A stretch of 64,000 nucleotides of DNA, taken from the NCBI RefSeq assembly GCF_025685605.1, contig NZ_JAGTUT010000001.1, positions 3,038,001-3,102,000 of the forward strand. Direction: 5' to 3'. A program made the position numbers and the translations under genes. Every line of letters begins with the position of its first letter. Within the stretch, counting starts at the first letter, position 1. The stretch comes from Granulicella arctica. GTDB lineage: Bacteria > Acidobacteriota > Terriglobia > Terriglobales > Acidobacteriaceae. The notes beneath the pieces are model-generated. The model worked only from the letters and a program-made list of their open reading frames with translations, was not told the DNA's origin and ran no database searches. Below are positions 45,856-55,752 of this stretch, piece by piece.

Positions 45856-45918
45856 CAGTATTCCTTAGTGTTCACTACGAAACCAAGTACATACGAGTTG
45901 CGTGCGAACGTCAAGGTG

Positions 45919-45940
45919 TTCCATAGTAATGACTATGGAA
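45919..45940. promoter_or_regulatory. Perfect palindrome over the TetR start codon
   Basis: TTCCATAGT (45919-45927) and ACTATGGAA (45932-45940) are perfect inverted repeats with a four-base centre. Both possible ATG codons of the regulator lie inside. This fits an autoregulatory operator that also covers the promoter of the reductase. Confidence 0.6.
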
Positions 45941-46555
45941 ACGTTGACAGCACGCACAATTCGCAAGCCGGGACGCCCCCTGGGTTTTGATCGCGACGCC
46001 GCGCTTCATCAGGCGATGTTGCTGTTTTGGCGACACGGCTACGAAGCCACGTCCGTGAATGACCTCACGAAAGCCATGGGAATCACCCCACCAAGCCTCT
46101 ACACTGCGTTCGGTGACAAGAAACAGCTTTTTCTCGAGACGGTTCGTCTCTACACCTCTGGCCCTATCACTTCCGAGTCGGTCATCGGCGAAGCAACGAC
46201 TGCGCGCCAAGCAGCTGTCGGCTTGTTGCAGGCCTCGGCCATCGGGTTCACCGGTGACAGCACTCCGGCGGGATGTTTACTGGCGAGCTCGGCGATCAGC
46301 TGTTCTGCTGCAGCCGCGGATGTGCAGAAGGCTTTACGCGATATACGGTTTGAAGTCGAGAAGCGGCTTAGAAATAAAATTGTTGAAGACCGATCGATAC
46401 GCAAGCTGAAGCCAAAGGTCGACGCAGAGGCGCTGGCGGGTCACATCATGGCAGTCATTCAAGGAATGTCCACTTTGGCTCGTGACGGTGCGTCGAGAGA
46501 AAAACTATTGGCTGTTTCGTCAACGGCCATGCTGGCATGGCCAGCCCAGAACTGA
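45929..46555 (+). CDS. TetR/AcrR family regulator
   Basis: The protein of 208 residues (or 206 from the second ATG) begins with the basic segment RTIRKPGRPLGFD, typical of regulators of this group. Its helix-turn-helix reads TSVNDLTKAMGITPPSLYTA, followed by FGDKKQLF. A TetR C-terminal domain follows, with an AGCLL segment. It is divergent from the aldo/keto reductase and probably controls it through the palindrome at 45919. Confidence 0.87.
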   Translation: MTMETLTARTIRKPGRPLGFDRDAALHQAMLLFWRHGYEATSVNDLTKAMGITPPSLYTAFGDKKQLFLETVRLYTSGPITSESVIGEATTARQAAVGLLQASAIGFTGDSTPAGCLLASSAISCSAAAADVQKALRDIRFEVEKRLRNKIVEDRSIRKLKPKVDAEALAGHIMAVIQGMSTLARDGASREKLLAVSSTAMLAWPAQN

Positions 46556-46602
46556 AGGGCTTCAAAGGATCTATCCTTTCAAAAAATAAAGTACCTTAAC
46601 CC

Positions 46603-47201
46603 GCTCTGAAGGAGTGGAGGCGGTGGCGGTGGCAAGGCGCCGACTGCTCCTACCTTCCCAACTTCTCCAACCACTCCTGCCGTCCCCAAGATCACCCCCT
46701 TTGCAGTGGGTGATCTGATACACGCCTTCCGTCTCAATACCGGAGTGGGGAACGATCTGGAGATTAACCTGGGACCAGTCGTTTCCTTTCTTGCCGCTAC
46801 CCGTGCGGGCCAACTTTCGCAACATACGTTGAGCCAGTTGAACGTCGCCGATTTGATCTCGACCTTTGGGCCAAGTGGAACTCGATCCATACCTCGTATG
46901 GACCGTTATCGCGACCGATCCAGTGACTGGCGATGTCTATCTGCCCGATCCCGGAAGCGCCAACGTGGTCGGTGTTCCAAACAGCACTGCCAATGCGGCG
47001 AAAGACGTTGACCCCTTCTATCCACCGGTTGCAGGCGTCCCGGGCTCGAACGAGAACACATTCGTAGTCCTCGGAAGTGATCCCTTGTCATATTCGAGCG
47101 TCATTGCAACCGCGGATTTCAGCCAGGAGTTTACCCGCTCCCGCGTCGATGAAGAGCCTGTTTCCCAAGATCGGCCGTCAGGGGACCTCGTCTGGTTTTA
47201 G
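46603..47201 (+). pseudogene. Gene remnant in two frames, unknown
   Basis: A frame opening with a glycine run (GGGGGGKAPTAPTFPTSPTT) and no start codon continues to about 46900 (ITPFAVGDLIHAFRL). The likely continuation lies in another frame from 46866 (VIATDPVTGDVYLPDPGSAN), which looks like an NHL-type or surface-protein segment. Both an N-terminal deletion and a frameshift are implied. No family can be named with confidence. Confidence 0.35.
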
Positions 47202-47555
47202 AATGGTGGTCCGGTCAAGTGAGGCTCCACGGTGATAGGAACCGGAGGGCCGGATGTCGGACGCTTCATCCTACGGTGCGACTGTAAGCTGATATTCACG
47301 GATAACCAAAGCATCGTGAGGACTAACATCGGCTGGTCGATCTTGTCCTGACATGCTAAAGACGATGTCCTCACAAGCGTAAGGACGTCGTCTTGCACTG
47401 TTTTGTTTCTTGCGTATATTTCATTACTGTTTATTTGTCGTTCTGAGGAACGTTTACATCCCTCTTGGCAGCCGACGTACATACCAACTCTACGGTGCGT
47501 TTACTCTGCAATAGCCAAGGTGCGGCTGCTTCCTAAACAATCGGTGCGGTCCACG
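47202..47555. other. Intergenic region with a strong hairpin
   Basis: Apart from the hairpin at 47359-47394 nothing is recognised. Confidence 0.4.
47359..47394. terminator. Hairpin with 13-base arms
   Basis: AAGACGATGTCCT pairs with AGGACGTCGTCTT with one mismatch and a ten-base loop. The T-rich stretch that follows on the plus strand (GTTTTGTTTC) suits a terminator for plus-strand transcription from the 46 kb region. Confidence 0.5.
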
Positions 47556-48098
47556 CTACGTATCTGCATTTTTGGAATGACTAATTTTCTTTCGAGCCAT
47601 GTCTTTTGCAAGTCTTGATCCAGGCGCCGGTGTCTCGTCCAAGCCATCAGCCAACATTCGCGTCAAGCGAAGAAGCTCGTCGTAATCGAGGCGAGACCAG
47701 TTTCGGAACATCCGCAAGGAGAGCCGCTCACGAGCCCCATCGACAGCTCTCACAGCAGCTTTTCCTTGCGATGTCACGGTCGCTTCTCGAGTACGGCGGT
47801 CGGCCGACTTGAAGCGACGGGTGACCAGGCCAAGTTCTTCGAGTCGAGCCACCTGCCGGCTTACGGTGGTGTAGTCGCGTCCGACACGCGACGCAACGTC
47901 GACCACGCCGATAGGGCCGAACTTCCCGATCAGCACAAGAAGTGGAAACAGGGCTCGTTCGAGGGTTAGGCCGGCGCTCTCCAGCATAGCCGCGTCGCGC
48001 TCGGGGCTGTTGAAGATGCCGACGATGTCGAGCACTGAGCCGTGTAGCCCGGGCAACGATGCTCGGATGTGTGCCTTATAAGACTCTGTTTTCACCAT
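47556..48098 (-). CDS. MarR family regulator
   Basis: The 180-residue protein has the MarR winged helix: LVLIGKFGPIGVVDVASRVG, then YTTVSRQVARLEELGLVTRR and the wing SADRRTREATVTSQG. It is divergent from an NTF2-like gene. A near-perfect palindrome lies between them over a TATAAT sequence. It probably represses both genes and responds to a phenolic or oxidative signal, as the family commonly does. Confidence 0.88.
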   Translation of the reverse strand: MVKTESYKAHIRASLPGLHGSVLDIVGIFNSPERDAAMLESAGLTLERALFPLLVLIGKFGPIGVVDVASRVGRDYTTVSRQVARLEELGLVTRRFKSADRRTREATVTSQGKAAVRAVDGARERLSLRMFRNWSRLDYDELLRLTRMLADGLDETPAPGSRLAKDMARKKISHSKNADT

Positions 48099-48154
48099 CT
48101 CCCAAGTTTCATCCGAAAGTGTCTACGAAACACCTCATGTCTATAATTCAACTA

Positions 48155-48169
48155 TGTGTATAATACACA
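48155..48169. promoter_or_regulatory. Candidate MarR operator over a -10 box
   Basis: TGTGTAT and ATACACA are perfect inverted repeats around one A, and the sequence includes TATAAT. A second TATAAT lies at 48142-48147. A bound dimer would occlude the promoter of the NTF2-like gene, whose ATG is at 48190. Confidence 0.6.
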
Positions 48170-48189
48170 CTATGTACCCGGGAGGTTTA

Positions 48190-48585
48190 ATGGCAAATAC
48201 AAAGATATTGATAACTCAGGCGTACTCAGCATTCAATGATAGAAACATCGACGGCGCCTTAGCACTCATGACTGATAACGTGAGCTGGCCCAAGGCCTCG
48301 GAAGGTGGTCGTGCGGTTGGGAAAGAAGAAGTTCGTGCATACTGGACCCGTCAATGGCACGAGTTTGATCCTCATGTGGAACCGATCGAAGTGGTTGAAC
48401 GCGAGGATGGCAAGGCTGAGGTCAAGGTTCACCAACTCGTAAAGAGTCTCAGCGGAGAAGTTCTTTCTGATTCCGAGGTGTGCCACGTACATACGATTGT
48501 GGGTGGATTAATCGAACGTATGGACCTTGAAGAGCGTGAAGTGAGTTCGAGCGCGGCCCCATCTGCAGCTTTTGCCAAGCACTAG
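48190..48585 (+). CDS. SnoaL/NTF2-like protein
   Basis: The start at ATG 48190 follows GGGAGG at ideal spacing. The 131-residue protein shows the cone-shaped NTF2 fold pattern: an N-terminal helix (ILITQAYSAFNDRNIDGALA), LMTDNVSWPKASEGGRAVGK and strands ending with VHTIVGGLIERMD. Such proteins include isomerases, hydrolases and ligand-binding proteins. It is controlled with the divergent MarR gene. Confidence 0.8.
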   Translation: MANTKILITQAYSAFNDRNIDGALALMTDNVSWPKASEGGRAVGKEEVRAYWTRQWHEFDPHVEPIEVVEREDGKAEVKVHQLVKSLSGEVLSDSEVCHVHTIVGGLIERMDLEEREVSSSAAPSAAFAKH

Positions 48586-49625
48586 AATGTGAGGAGCATT
48601 TCCGACATCCCGGCTCAACTGGAATACCTCCGCCCTCACTGCGTTATAAGCCATCTGTCCAGTTGACGATCCCATATTGGCCAGTAAAAATCTGCTGTTC
48701 GCGATTGAACGTTGACAGACGAAATCTTCTTGTTGAAGCATCCCTTCACCTCCATTCCTATAGACTCTCCGGTCATTCTTCAATCGTGCATTCACTATCC
48801 GGGAAGGGTTCGCTGGCTCCTAACTACTGCCTCATCTTCAAGCTCTCTCGAGAATGATCTTTGCGGCGACTTTGATCCGATCGCGCTCGAAGGGAGCGTT
48901 TTGTCAGTTGCTTCTCGAGATGCGACCGCCTAATAGTTCGTTCATAGTTCAGGGTCGGTCATTCTCTGCAAAGGCTTTTGATTGCGACCGGTTCCTGCGG
49001 CTTTCAACGTGCTCAATTAAGTAGGTTTGGGCTGCCGAATTAGCAATTCAACTCCGCCACCTTCGGACAGATCACATCGCAGTACAACCTGCCCCGCAAC
49101 GTTCAAGCTATGTTGAAGCTGAATTTTTAGCAAAGGTGTCAAGAAAACTACGGAGATGGGTTCACAAGCTTTCACTCGTCGCCTGCTTTTCGCGCTAAGC
49201 TGATTTGGCTTAGAGGGTTTCCTATCGGAATCTGCGCGTTCAGATGAGCTCTTGGTGCCACAGAACGTTCAAGCCTGGGCGGCCTCGTCGATAGTCATAA
49301 AATTGTAGCTTGGAACGCAATGTGGCCAAGGTTCAGCACTTCGGCGTTGACGGTCGAGAAGCCGCGATCAAGGCTCTCCGATGACTGGACTGTCTCTCCA
49401 CGGCGTTACATTCTTTTGGAACTGGTCTCAGATTGATGGGCTTTAGGGTGCGCTCCACTTGTGCCAAGAGTCGGGTTAGCGGAAAACTATCGCCGCTCAT
49501 TTGATTGGGGCTGCAATCACGTCGGGGAGCAATCACTGCGTCAGGTAGTTCTACCCCGGTCGGCAGCCACCGCTATCACCGAGCTAAGAGATCGAGGGCT
49601 GACAACCTTCTAGATATCCCTGAGA
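48586..49625. other. Long non-coding stretch at the left edge of the eroded region
   Basis: About one kilobase has only short frames on either strand, without ribosome binding sites or recognisable domains. It is likely decayed DNA. No hairpin or repeat stands out by eye. Confidence 0.45.
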
Positions 49626-51239
49626 GTGTCGATCCATACGGACCGATTTGCTGACGCCGGACCTTGGAGTATGCTGGTGCGCGTGCTCAATCCAGACGAA
49701 AACCTGCTCTCTGTGGACGCCTCACAAAACGAACCCCCGCGTGGCGACCGCCGGAAATTTATTAGAACCAGTTCTCTCGCTGTCGGCGCCCTCGCGTTTG
49801 GCCCGCCTGCACTGGTGCGCGGACAGCATCTCAACAGCAAGCTGAACATCGCCTGCATTGGCATCGGCGGAAAAGGTCGTAGCGACACGGATGCTTGCGC
49901 TGCTGAGAACATCGTCGCACTGTGCGATGTGGACTCCGGTTCCGATGCATATGAGACGCAAACAAGAAAATATCCGAGCGCCAAGTTCTACAAAGACTTT
50001 CGTCAGATGCTGGATCAACTTGGCGATCAGATCGATGCGGTGACAGTCTCCACGCCGGACCATATGCACGCCATCATTGCGTCGGCTGCCATGAAGAGGA
50101 ATAAAGCGGTGTTCTGCCAGAAGCCGCTGACGCAAACGATCTATGAAGCGCGTTACCTGAGCAACATGGCCCAAGACCGAAAGATCGTAACGCAGATGGG
50201 CAATCAAGGTAGTGCCTCGGACGGTCTCCGCCGCGCGGTGGAGACGATTCAGGACGGTCTCATCGGACAAGTGCATGAAGTCCATGTCTGGACAAATCGC
50301 CCAATCTGGCCGCAGGCCATGGAGCTTTCGGATGGAGAAGACCCCATTCCTGCCACATTGGATTGGGATACCTGGATTGGAGCGGCTCCCATGCGGCCAT
50401 ACGTTGGCATCAGGAACCCGAATGACAAATTTGGTACTTACACGCCGTTCAACTGGCGTGGCTGGCAGGATTTCGGAACCGGCGCACTGGGCGATATGGC
50501 TTGCCACACCGTCAACGTGCCCTTTCGCGCTCTGCAACTCGATTATCCTACCGAGATTGAAGCGATGCCCTTCGGCAGAATGAACAAGCAATCGTATCCC
50601 GTCGGCTCCAAAATTCGATTCGCGTTTCCCAAACGCACGGGCCGTACTCCCTTTGAGCATCCACACCTCTTCCACCACTTCAAGAAGATCGAGCACGACC
50701 CGGTGACACTCTGGTGGTACGACGGCGGCCAGCCTGACCCCACAGCCCGTGGCGGCCACGACCTTACCAACAAGCCGCCTGCGGAACTCACTACCGACAT
50801 TGTTGTGCTGCAAGGCAAGCTTCCGAACAGCGGCTGCCTGCTCATTGGAGAAGGAGGCATGGTCTTCTTACCGGACGACTACGGGACCAATTTCTTCATC
50901 AAGCTCAAGGGCGAAAAAGAATTCGTCAACTACCTTAAGCACCCGGCCATGGCGCAACATCCGGAGCGAATTGCCCGCAATAGGCATGCCGGAGATGGGA
51001 ATCTCGTGCGGGCGCATGCACTGGAATGGATCGATGCCATTAAGGCGAACAAACCAGAGATGTGTTATTCGCGTTTTAATATCGGAGCGCGCCTTGTGGA
51101 GATTATGCTGCTGGGCTGCGTGTCCTTGCGCGTCGGCCAGAAGATCGAATGGGATGGACCGAAGATGGTTGCGAAAAACTGTCCTCAGGCTGCGCAGTAC
51201 ATACGACGGCAAGACCGCACCAATTGGGCACTTTCCTGA
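49626..51239 (+). CDS. Gfo/Idh/MocA family oxidoreductase with Tat signal
   Basis: The 537-residue protein carries a twin-arginine signal (DRRKFIRTSSLAVGALAFGP, 41-60) and a Rossmann start, IACIGIGGKGRSD. The usual EKP motif reads QKP here (165-167), as in many secreted members. The C-terminal domain is the Gfo/Idh/MocA alpha/beta part. These enzymes oxidise or isomerise sugars with tightly bound NAD. Start is uncertain: GTG 49626 or ATG 49671. It is the only clearly intact gene in the 48.6-56.6 kb region. Confidence 0.85.
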   Translation: MSIHTDRFADAGPWSMLVRVLNPDENLLSVDASQNEPPRGDRRKFIRTSSLAVGALAFGPPALVRGQHLNSKLNIACIGIGGKGRSDTDACAAENIVALCDVDSGSDAYETQTRKYPSAKFYKDFRQMLDQLGDQIDAVTVSTPDHMHAIIASAAMKRNKAVFCQKPLTQTIYEARYLSNMAQDRKIVTQMGNQGSASDGLRRAVETIQDGLIGQVHEVHVWTNRPIWPQAMELSDGEDPIPATLDWDTWIGAAPMRPYVGIRNPNDKFGTYTPFNWRGWQDFGTGALGDMACHTVNVPFRALQLDYPTEIEAMPFGRMNKQSYPVGSKIRFAFPKRTGRTPFEHPHLFHHFKKIEHDPVTLWWYDGGQPDPTARGGHDLTNKPPAELTTDIVVLQGKLPNSGCLLIGEGGMVFLPDDYGTNFFIKLKGEKEFVNYLKHPAMAQHPERIARNRHAGDGNLVRAHALEWIDAIKANKPEMCYSRFNIGARLVEIMLLGCVSLRVGQKIEWDGPKMVAKNCPQAAQYIRRQDRTNWALS

Positions 51240-51439
51240 TGCGTGCGTGTGCCCGACGATTTGCCCTGAGCATATAGCTGGCTTGGATAATGGAACGAGC
51301 CTGTCACGAGACTCACCGACCGTTATTTGCGGGCCTGAATTGCTGACGACAAGCCGACTGATGAGATGGTCCGCCGCTTGATTCCTCCGCGTAAGCAGGA
51401 GGATCGTGATGGCAGCTTCCAATAAGGAGGATCATCGCT

Positions 51440-51958
51440 ATGCAGATACACTCAGTTGGCATCGACCTGGGCAAGACGACCTTTCACCTTGTGGCGCTCG
51501 GTGCCGCCGGCAAGGTGCTTGTGAAGAAGAAGTTCACACAGCGGCAGCTTTTGGCTTACACCGCGAACATGCAGACATTGCTGATCGGGCTGGAAGCTTG
51601 CTGAGGCACACACTTCCTCGGTCCAGCGCTACGCAAGCAAGGCCACGATGTCCGGCTGATTGCCGCTCAGTTTGTGAAGCCCTTCGTGAAGTCCAACAAG
51701 AACGACTACGTTGATGCGGAGGCGATCGCAGAAGCTGTTGAGCGCAAGAACATGCGCTTCGTTCCAATCAAGGACGACCAGTTGGACCTTCAAGCCATCC
51801 CTCGAGTTCGTGATCGGTTGGTCTCACGTCGAACGGCGGTGATTAACCAACTGCGGGCGTTCCTGCTAGAACAAGGCATGGTGTTCGCGCAGAAGCCAGC
51901 GAAGCTCAAGGCCGCCATGGCAGACACTCTTGAGAACGCCGAAGCCGACCTTACACCA
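51440..51958 (+). pseudogene. IS110 family transposase, truncated and interrupted
   Basis: After AAGGAGG, ATG 51440 opens a frame with the IS110 DEDD start (VGIDLGKTTFHLVALG). An in-frame TGA at 51602 follows LIGLEAC, where intact proteins continue with GAHFLG-like residues. The frame goes on through QFVKPFVKSNKNDYVDAEAI and ends near 51958, losing the whole C-terminal domain (IS110 transposases are usually 330-400 residues). The sequence passes directly into integrase sequence, so the IS was cut by a rearrangement. Confidence 0.85.
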
Positions 51959-52545
51959 CTGACGCTAAGAAACCGAAGAGTGTTTTGAAGCTTCCCGATC
52001 TCGATTATTCCAAGTCTGCGGTTCTCAACAGCCTTCCATCACTGAACTCGAAACGGTCATACGAACATGCCATCCGGGGCTTCACCGACTGGTACTGCTC
52101 TGAACCTCGCCTCGCATTCAACAAAACGGTTGTTACTCGGTATCGGATCGCGTTGGAGCAGCGAAGATATGCTCCCTCAACGATCATCTAAGGCTCGCTG
52201 CGGTTCGCAGACTTGCATACGAGGCTTCGGATTGCGGACTACTCAGCCTCGACCTCGCGGCGGGCATTCGTCGTGTTAAAGGAGCTAAGCGACTAGGAGT
52301 GCGCCTCGGGAATTAGTTGACCGCTGAACAGAGCAAGAAGCTGCTGGCCGTCCACTCAGGTAAACAACTGAGAGACCTACGCAATCATGCTGTTCTAGCC
52401 ATGCTTCTCGGCTGCGGCTTACGCAGAGCGGAACTTATCGCCGTTAGGATTGAAGACTTTGAGCTTCGAGAAGACCACTGGGTGCTCGCAGACCTGACCG
52501 GAAAAGGCCGACACATGCGCACCATTTCGGTGCCTCAACAAAAGA
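51959..52545 (+). pseudogene. Tyrosine recombinase, broken (XerC/D-like)
   Basis: The N-terminal SAM-like core domain reads DYSKSAVLNSLPSLNSKRSY and TVVTRYRIALEQRRYAPSTI. It is broken by a frameshift near 52190 (next frame: LRLAAVRRLAYEASDCGLLS) and by a TAG at about 52313 where a Trp is expected (GN*LTAEQSKKLL). The catalytic domain begins (GCGLRRAELIAVRIEDFEL, first catalytic Arg) but stops around 52545 before the HxxR and Tyr. It is inactive. It abuts the truncated IS110 gene without a gap. Confidence 0.8.
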
Positions 52546-52671
52546 CATACAGACTCAGCAGGTCTGGTCACGTCGATGTGCGCAGGTGAAGGAATCGCAT
52601 TTCGTTGTTGCAGTTGTTTTTAGACGGTCGACGTTGCGGGCGGGAACTCCCTCCGAATCTACGATGATGCC

Positions 52672-53070
52672 TTGGCGCGTCATGACGCCCACGCTCTCGC
52701 GATGCTTCATGCCGAAGATGTACTTGTAGTGAACCGTTTCGGATCGATGGTTGAGGGTCGCGAGGAGCTTGAAAGAGTGATGGCGTTTCTCCACGGGCCG
52801 GGCGGCCCATTCCATAGCGTCAGTTTCCCGCCCCAACAACTGCTCGTAAGCCGTATTCTGAACAGCGATATGATCACTCGCCACGCAAAATGGAAAAGCC
52901 TGACGATGGGTCTGGGAGATCAACTCGCGCACGGCAGTCAATCGCCATGGCTCGACATGGTCTCCACCTATCTCCTCGCCCGCAACGGCCGGGCCTGGCA
53001 GATCGTACAACACGACCTCCACAGTGTCGATCCGATCGACTTTCCTTTAAAAACCAAATGGAACACATAA
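52672..53070 (+). CDS. NTF2-like (DUF4440/SgcJ-type) protein, N-terminus uncertain
   Basis: The frame encodes a domain of this fold (ALARHDAHALAMLHAEDVLV, SMVEGREELERVMAFLHGPG) with an intact C-terminus. It is open from about 52624, after the integrase remnant, so the true N-terminus may have been cut by the same rearrangement; TTG 52672 is only the first possible start. Its stop overlaps the start of the next AraC remnant by about 13 bases, so the two were once an operon. Confidence 0.55.
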   Translation: MARHDAHALAMLHAEDVLVVNRFGSMVEGREELERVMAFLHGPGGPFHSVSFPPQQLLVSRILNSDMITRHAKWKSLTMGLGDQLAHGSQSPWLDMVSTYLLARNGRAWQIVQHDLHSVDPIDFPLKTKWNT

Positions 53071-53930
53071 AGGTAAAACTTCAGCCCTCCGCGCCTCACC
53101 CGGCCCTGCGTCGCTTCGTGCGGTACTATTCGCAACGGAGCCTGGCCCCTTGGTGACAGTCTCCGGGAGCCGGTCACTGCCCGGTTGGGCGGCCTCCCCG
53201 AGTTCCATTTCGCCGGCCTTATCGCATTCCCATTGTCGGTACAGACCGCTTCGAGTCTTGCGCTCCCATGCTCGTCGTCGGCCCGATCACTTACCGACGT
53301 GTACAGCTTCATGCAGACGGAGCTGTTGAGGCACTAACGGTCATGTTTCAGCCATTCGGCCTGTATCAATTATTCGCTATACCCACCCATATTCTGCCCG
53401 AACACGCCGTCGAAGGCCACTCTCTCCTCAGACACTCCATATCGCAGCTTTACGCCACGCTTGGCAAAGCTCGATCCTTTACCACTCGCGTCTCCATCCT
53501 CGATGAATTCCTGCTCGCTCGGCTGTCCTCCAAGGGCGGTACACTGGACTCGCACTGGAATCGGTATCTCGCCGTCATGGCTCAGGATCGCGGTACACAC
53601 ACCGTCCGCCAGATCTCCGCTTCGCTCAACATCAGCGTTCGCCAGCGCGAACGCAGGTCCCTGAATCGCTGGCATGGCGCCGCAAACCATGGCCCGCGTC
53701 GCCCGTTTCGTCTACGCGTTGCGACTCAAACGAATATGGAGCCAAGAACAATCCATCACCTGGACCGAGATTGCCCACGCCGCCGGCTACTTCGACCAGA
53801 TGCACCTTATTCGCGATTCCACCTCATGGGAGGAGCCAAACCAGCGCGCTCGCCAATCAGCTCGAGCCCCACCACGGCGTGGCTCTCCTGCTCCATTCCA
53901 CTGCCCAATGTTCGAATCCGATACTGATTG
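53058..53930 (+). pseudogene. Broken AraC-type regulator, first of two
   Basis: It starts at ATG 53058 (HIKVKLQPSAPHPALRRFVR) and breaks at TGA 53154. The cupin-like part resumes in other frames (LVVGPITYRRVQLHADGAVE, LTVMFQPFGLYQLFAIPTHI), and the DNA-binding end is in a further frame (ITWTEIAHAAGYFDQMHLIR). At least three frameshifts are needed, so the gene is dead. The matching copy at 54075 shows it belonged to a tandem pair. Confidence 0.75.
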
Positions 53931-54074
53931 ATCTGCAAACTTGTTTGTTGGAACTGAGCGTCGCAGGCGGCAAAGAAAAGAGCAGGAATGGGAATGTGTC
54001 TGGCACAATAGCGGGCAGCACCATTTTCGACGACGTCGGATCTTCAGCAGAGAGGAGTCAGTACGTGCCTGTAA

Positions 54075-54870
54075 GTCAATTTCCAGACCTGCGTCATATT
54101 TAGAACCATTGATACGCTTCTACGTCCAGCGCGATGTCCGGATTCTCGGGCCAACTGTCGTGCATCCTGTCCCGGCTCGCCCAGCGCCGATGATCGTTTT
54201 GATTTAACGATCTAGTCGACGTCTTGTACTATGCGCAGAAGGCAGCTGTGAAGTCTCCATCGGTCGTTGTCGTGGGTCAGCAGACCTATCGCAGGCGAGA
54301 GATGCAATTGAAGGCGCGCTCGACACGTTCGTGATCGCATTTCAGCCGGACGGAAGCTATGGTCCGTTCTTTGTCCCGACCCATGTACTAACAGACAACG
54401 ACTTCGAGGCACAGTCTGTCCTTGGAAAAGCCATTCAAGAACTCGGCGAACGCCCCGGTAACGCTGCGTCCTTCGCGGAGCGAGCGCACCGTCGAGAAAG
54501 TTCTACTCCCGCGGGCACTTTAGTCCAGCGGCCCCGACAGCATCTCCGCTGCTGGACTTGGAATCATCGTCGCCGGTGGTCGCGCTCGCATCCACATCCT
54601 CGCCGCCAGGGCCGGGTTGGGTGTACGACAGTTCGAACGAAAGTTCTTGCACCAGTTAGGCATGCGGCCCAAACTCTTTGCCAGGATCGCGAGGTTCGAA
54701 GCAGCTCTTGAATTCAAGGCGCACTTCGACTTGAGATTGTGGACCAGCGTCGCCCATACCTTCGGCTATTACGACCAGATGCACATGATCCGCGACTTCG
54801 CCGAGTTCACTGGCGGTACTCCATCGGAGACTCTCAACCAACCGGAAAAGTCTTTGTGGAGCAGATCAGG
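54075..54870 (+). pseudogene. Broken AraC-type regulator, second of two
   Basis: The pieces FYVQRDVRILGPTVVHPVPA, VVVVGQQTYRR, FVIAFQPDGSYGPFFVPTHV and VRQFERKFLHQLGMRPKLFA, then FGYYDQMHMIRDFAEFTGG, lie in different frames. In order they rebuild an AraC family protein paralogous to the one at 53058. Several frameshifts make it inactive. Confidence 0.75.
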
Positions 54871-55071
54871 TCTTTACGAGCGGCCGGCTCCGCCCTCCCG
54901 GAAGCGAGTTCTTTACGGCTCGTCCTGTAGTGCTCTCGATTTCGAACAACTTGAGCGCCAAAAAGTATTACTACCCTGGTCAATCTTCCTTTGCTGAATG
55001 TCGCAATTTACTATTGCCGTCTCGAGCCGCGCCCAGCCTCAGGTTCAGAACGTTAGAGACCGAGGGAACAG

Positions 55072-55689
55072 ATGAAGCCAATAAGCAGAAGGAAACTTTT
55101 GACCTCAAGCGCCGCCGCACGGGTGGCATCGACTATCTCGCCAGCTAGGGCGCAAAGCTCCCACACCCAGGCCGCCGGGCCGTTCACCGTTCGCGCCGAT
55201 GAAGGTCGTCCCGGCGGTCTACGGCTTGTTCAAGGAGCAAAACCTTCTCTACCAAGGTGTCAAGATCTGACGTCGGCGGCAGGTACGCCATCATCGAGGC
55301 TCATACCCCGCCCGGCCTCGGACCCGAATTACATATCCATCCTCTTCAGAACGAATTGTTCCTTGTACTGAAAGGCAGCATAGGAGTGCAATGTGGCTTA
55401 GACCGGGTCATCCTGAAGGTCAGCGATACGTTCATGGCGCCCGCCAGTGTCCCGCACGCCTTTGTAGCTCTGGGAGCGGAGCCGGCACACACCCTTTTTC
55501 TTTTTTGATCCCGCAAGCGACATGGAACAATTCTTCGCAGACTACGCGACTGTTGTCAGCGTAGGAGGTGAACCCGACCATAAGAAACTCGCAGAAGTAA
55601 ATGCAAAACACGGGATAACAGTAGTGGACCGCCGCTTGCCGCCCCCAGCTTTTCGTCATAGAGTGGGTGCGCTTACCAACTCCTTGTAA
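55072..55689 (+). pseudogene. Broken cupin-domain protein with Tat signal
   Basis: ATG 55072 opens a twin-arginine leader (SRRKLLTSSAAARVASTISP). After a frameshift near 55240 the cupin core appears in another frame (LGPELHIHPLQNELFLVLKG; PASVPHAFVALGAEPAHTLF). A second break at the T-run around 55500 shifts the tail (FFDPASDMEQFFADYATVV). The upstream AraC genes may once have controlled it. Confidence 0.7.
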
Positions 55690-55752
55690 ACGGGAGAAGG
55701 CCGGAAATGCCGATTCGGGGGCTCGGCCTGTTCGACGAATCATAGGTACTTA

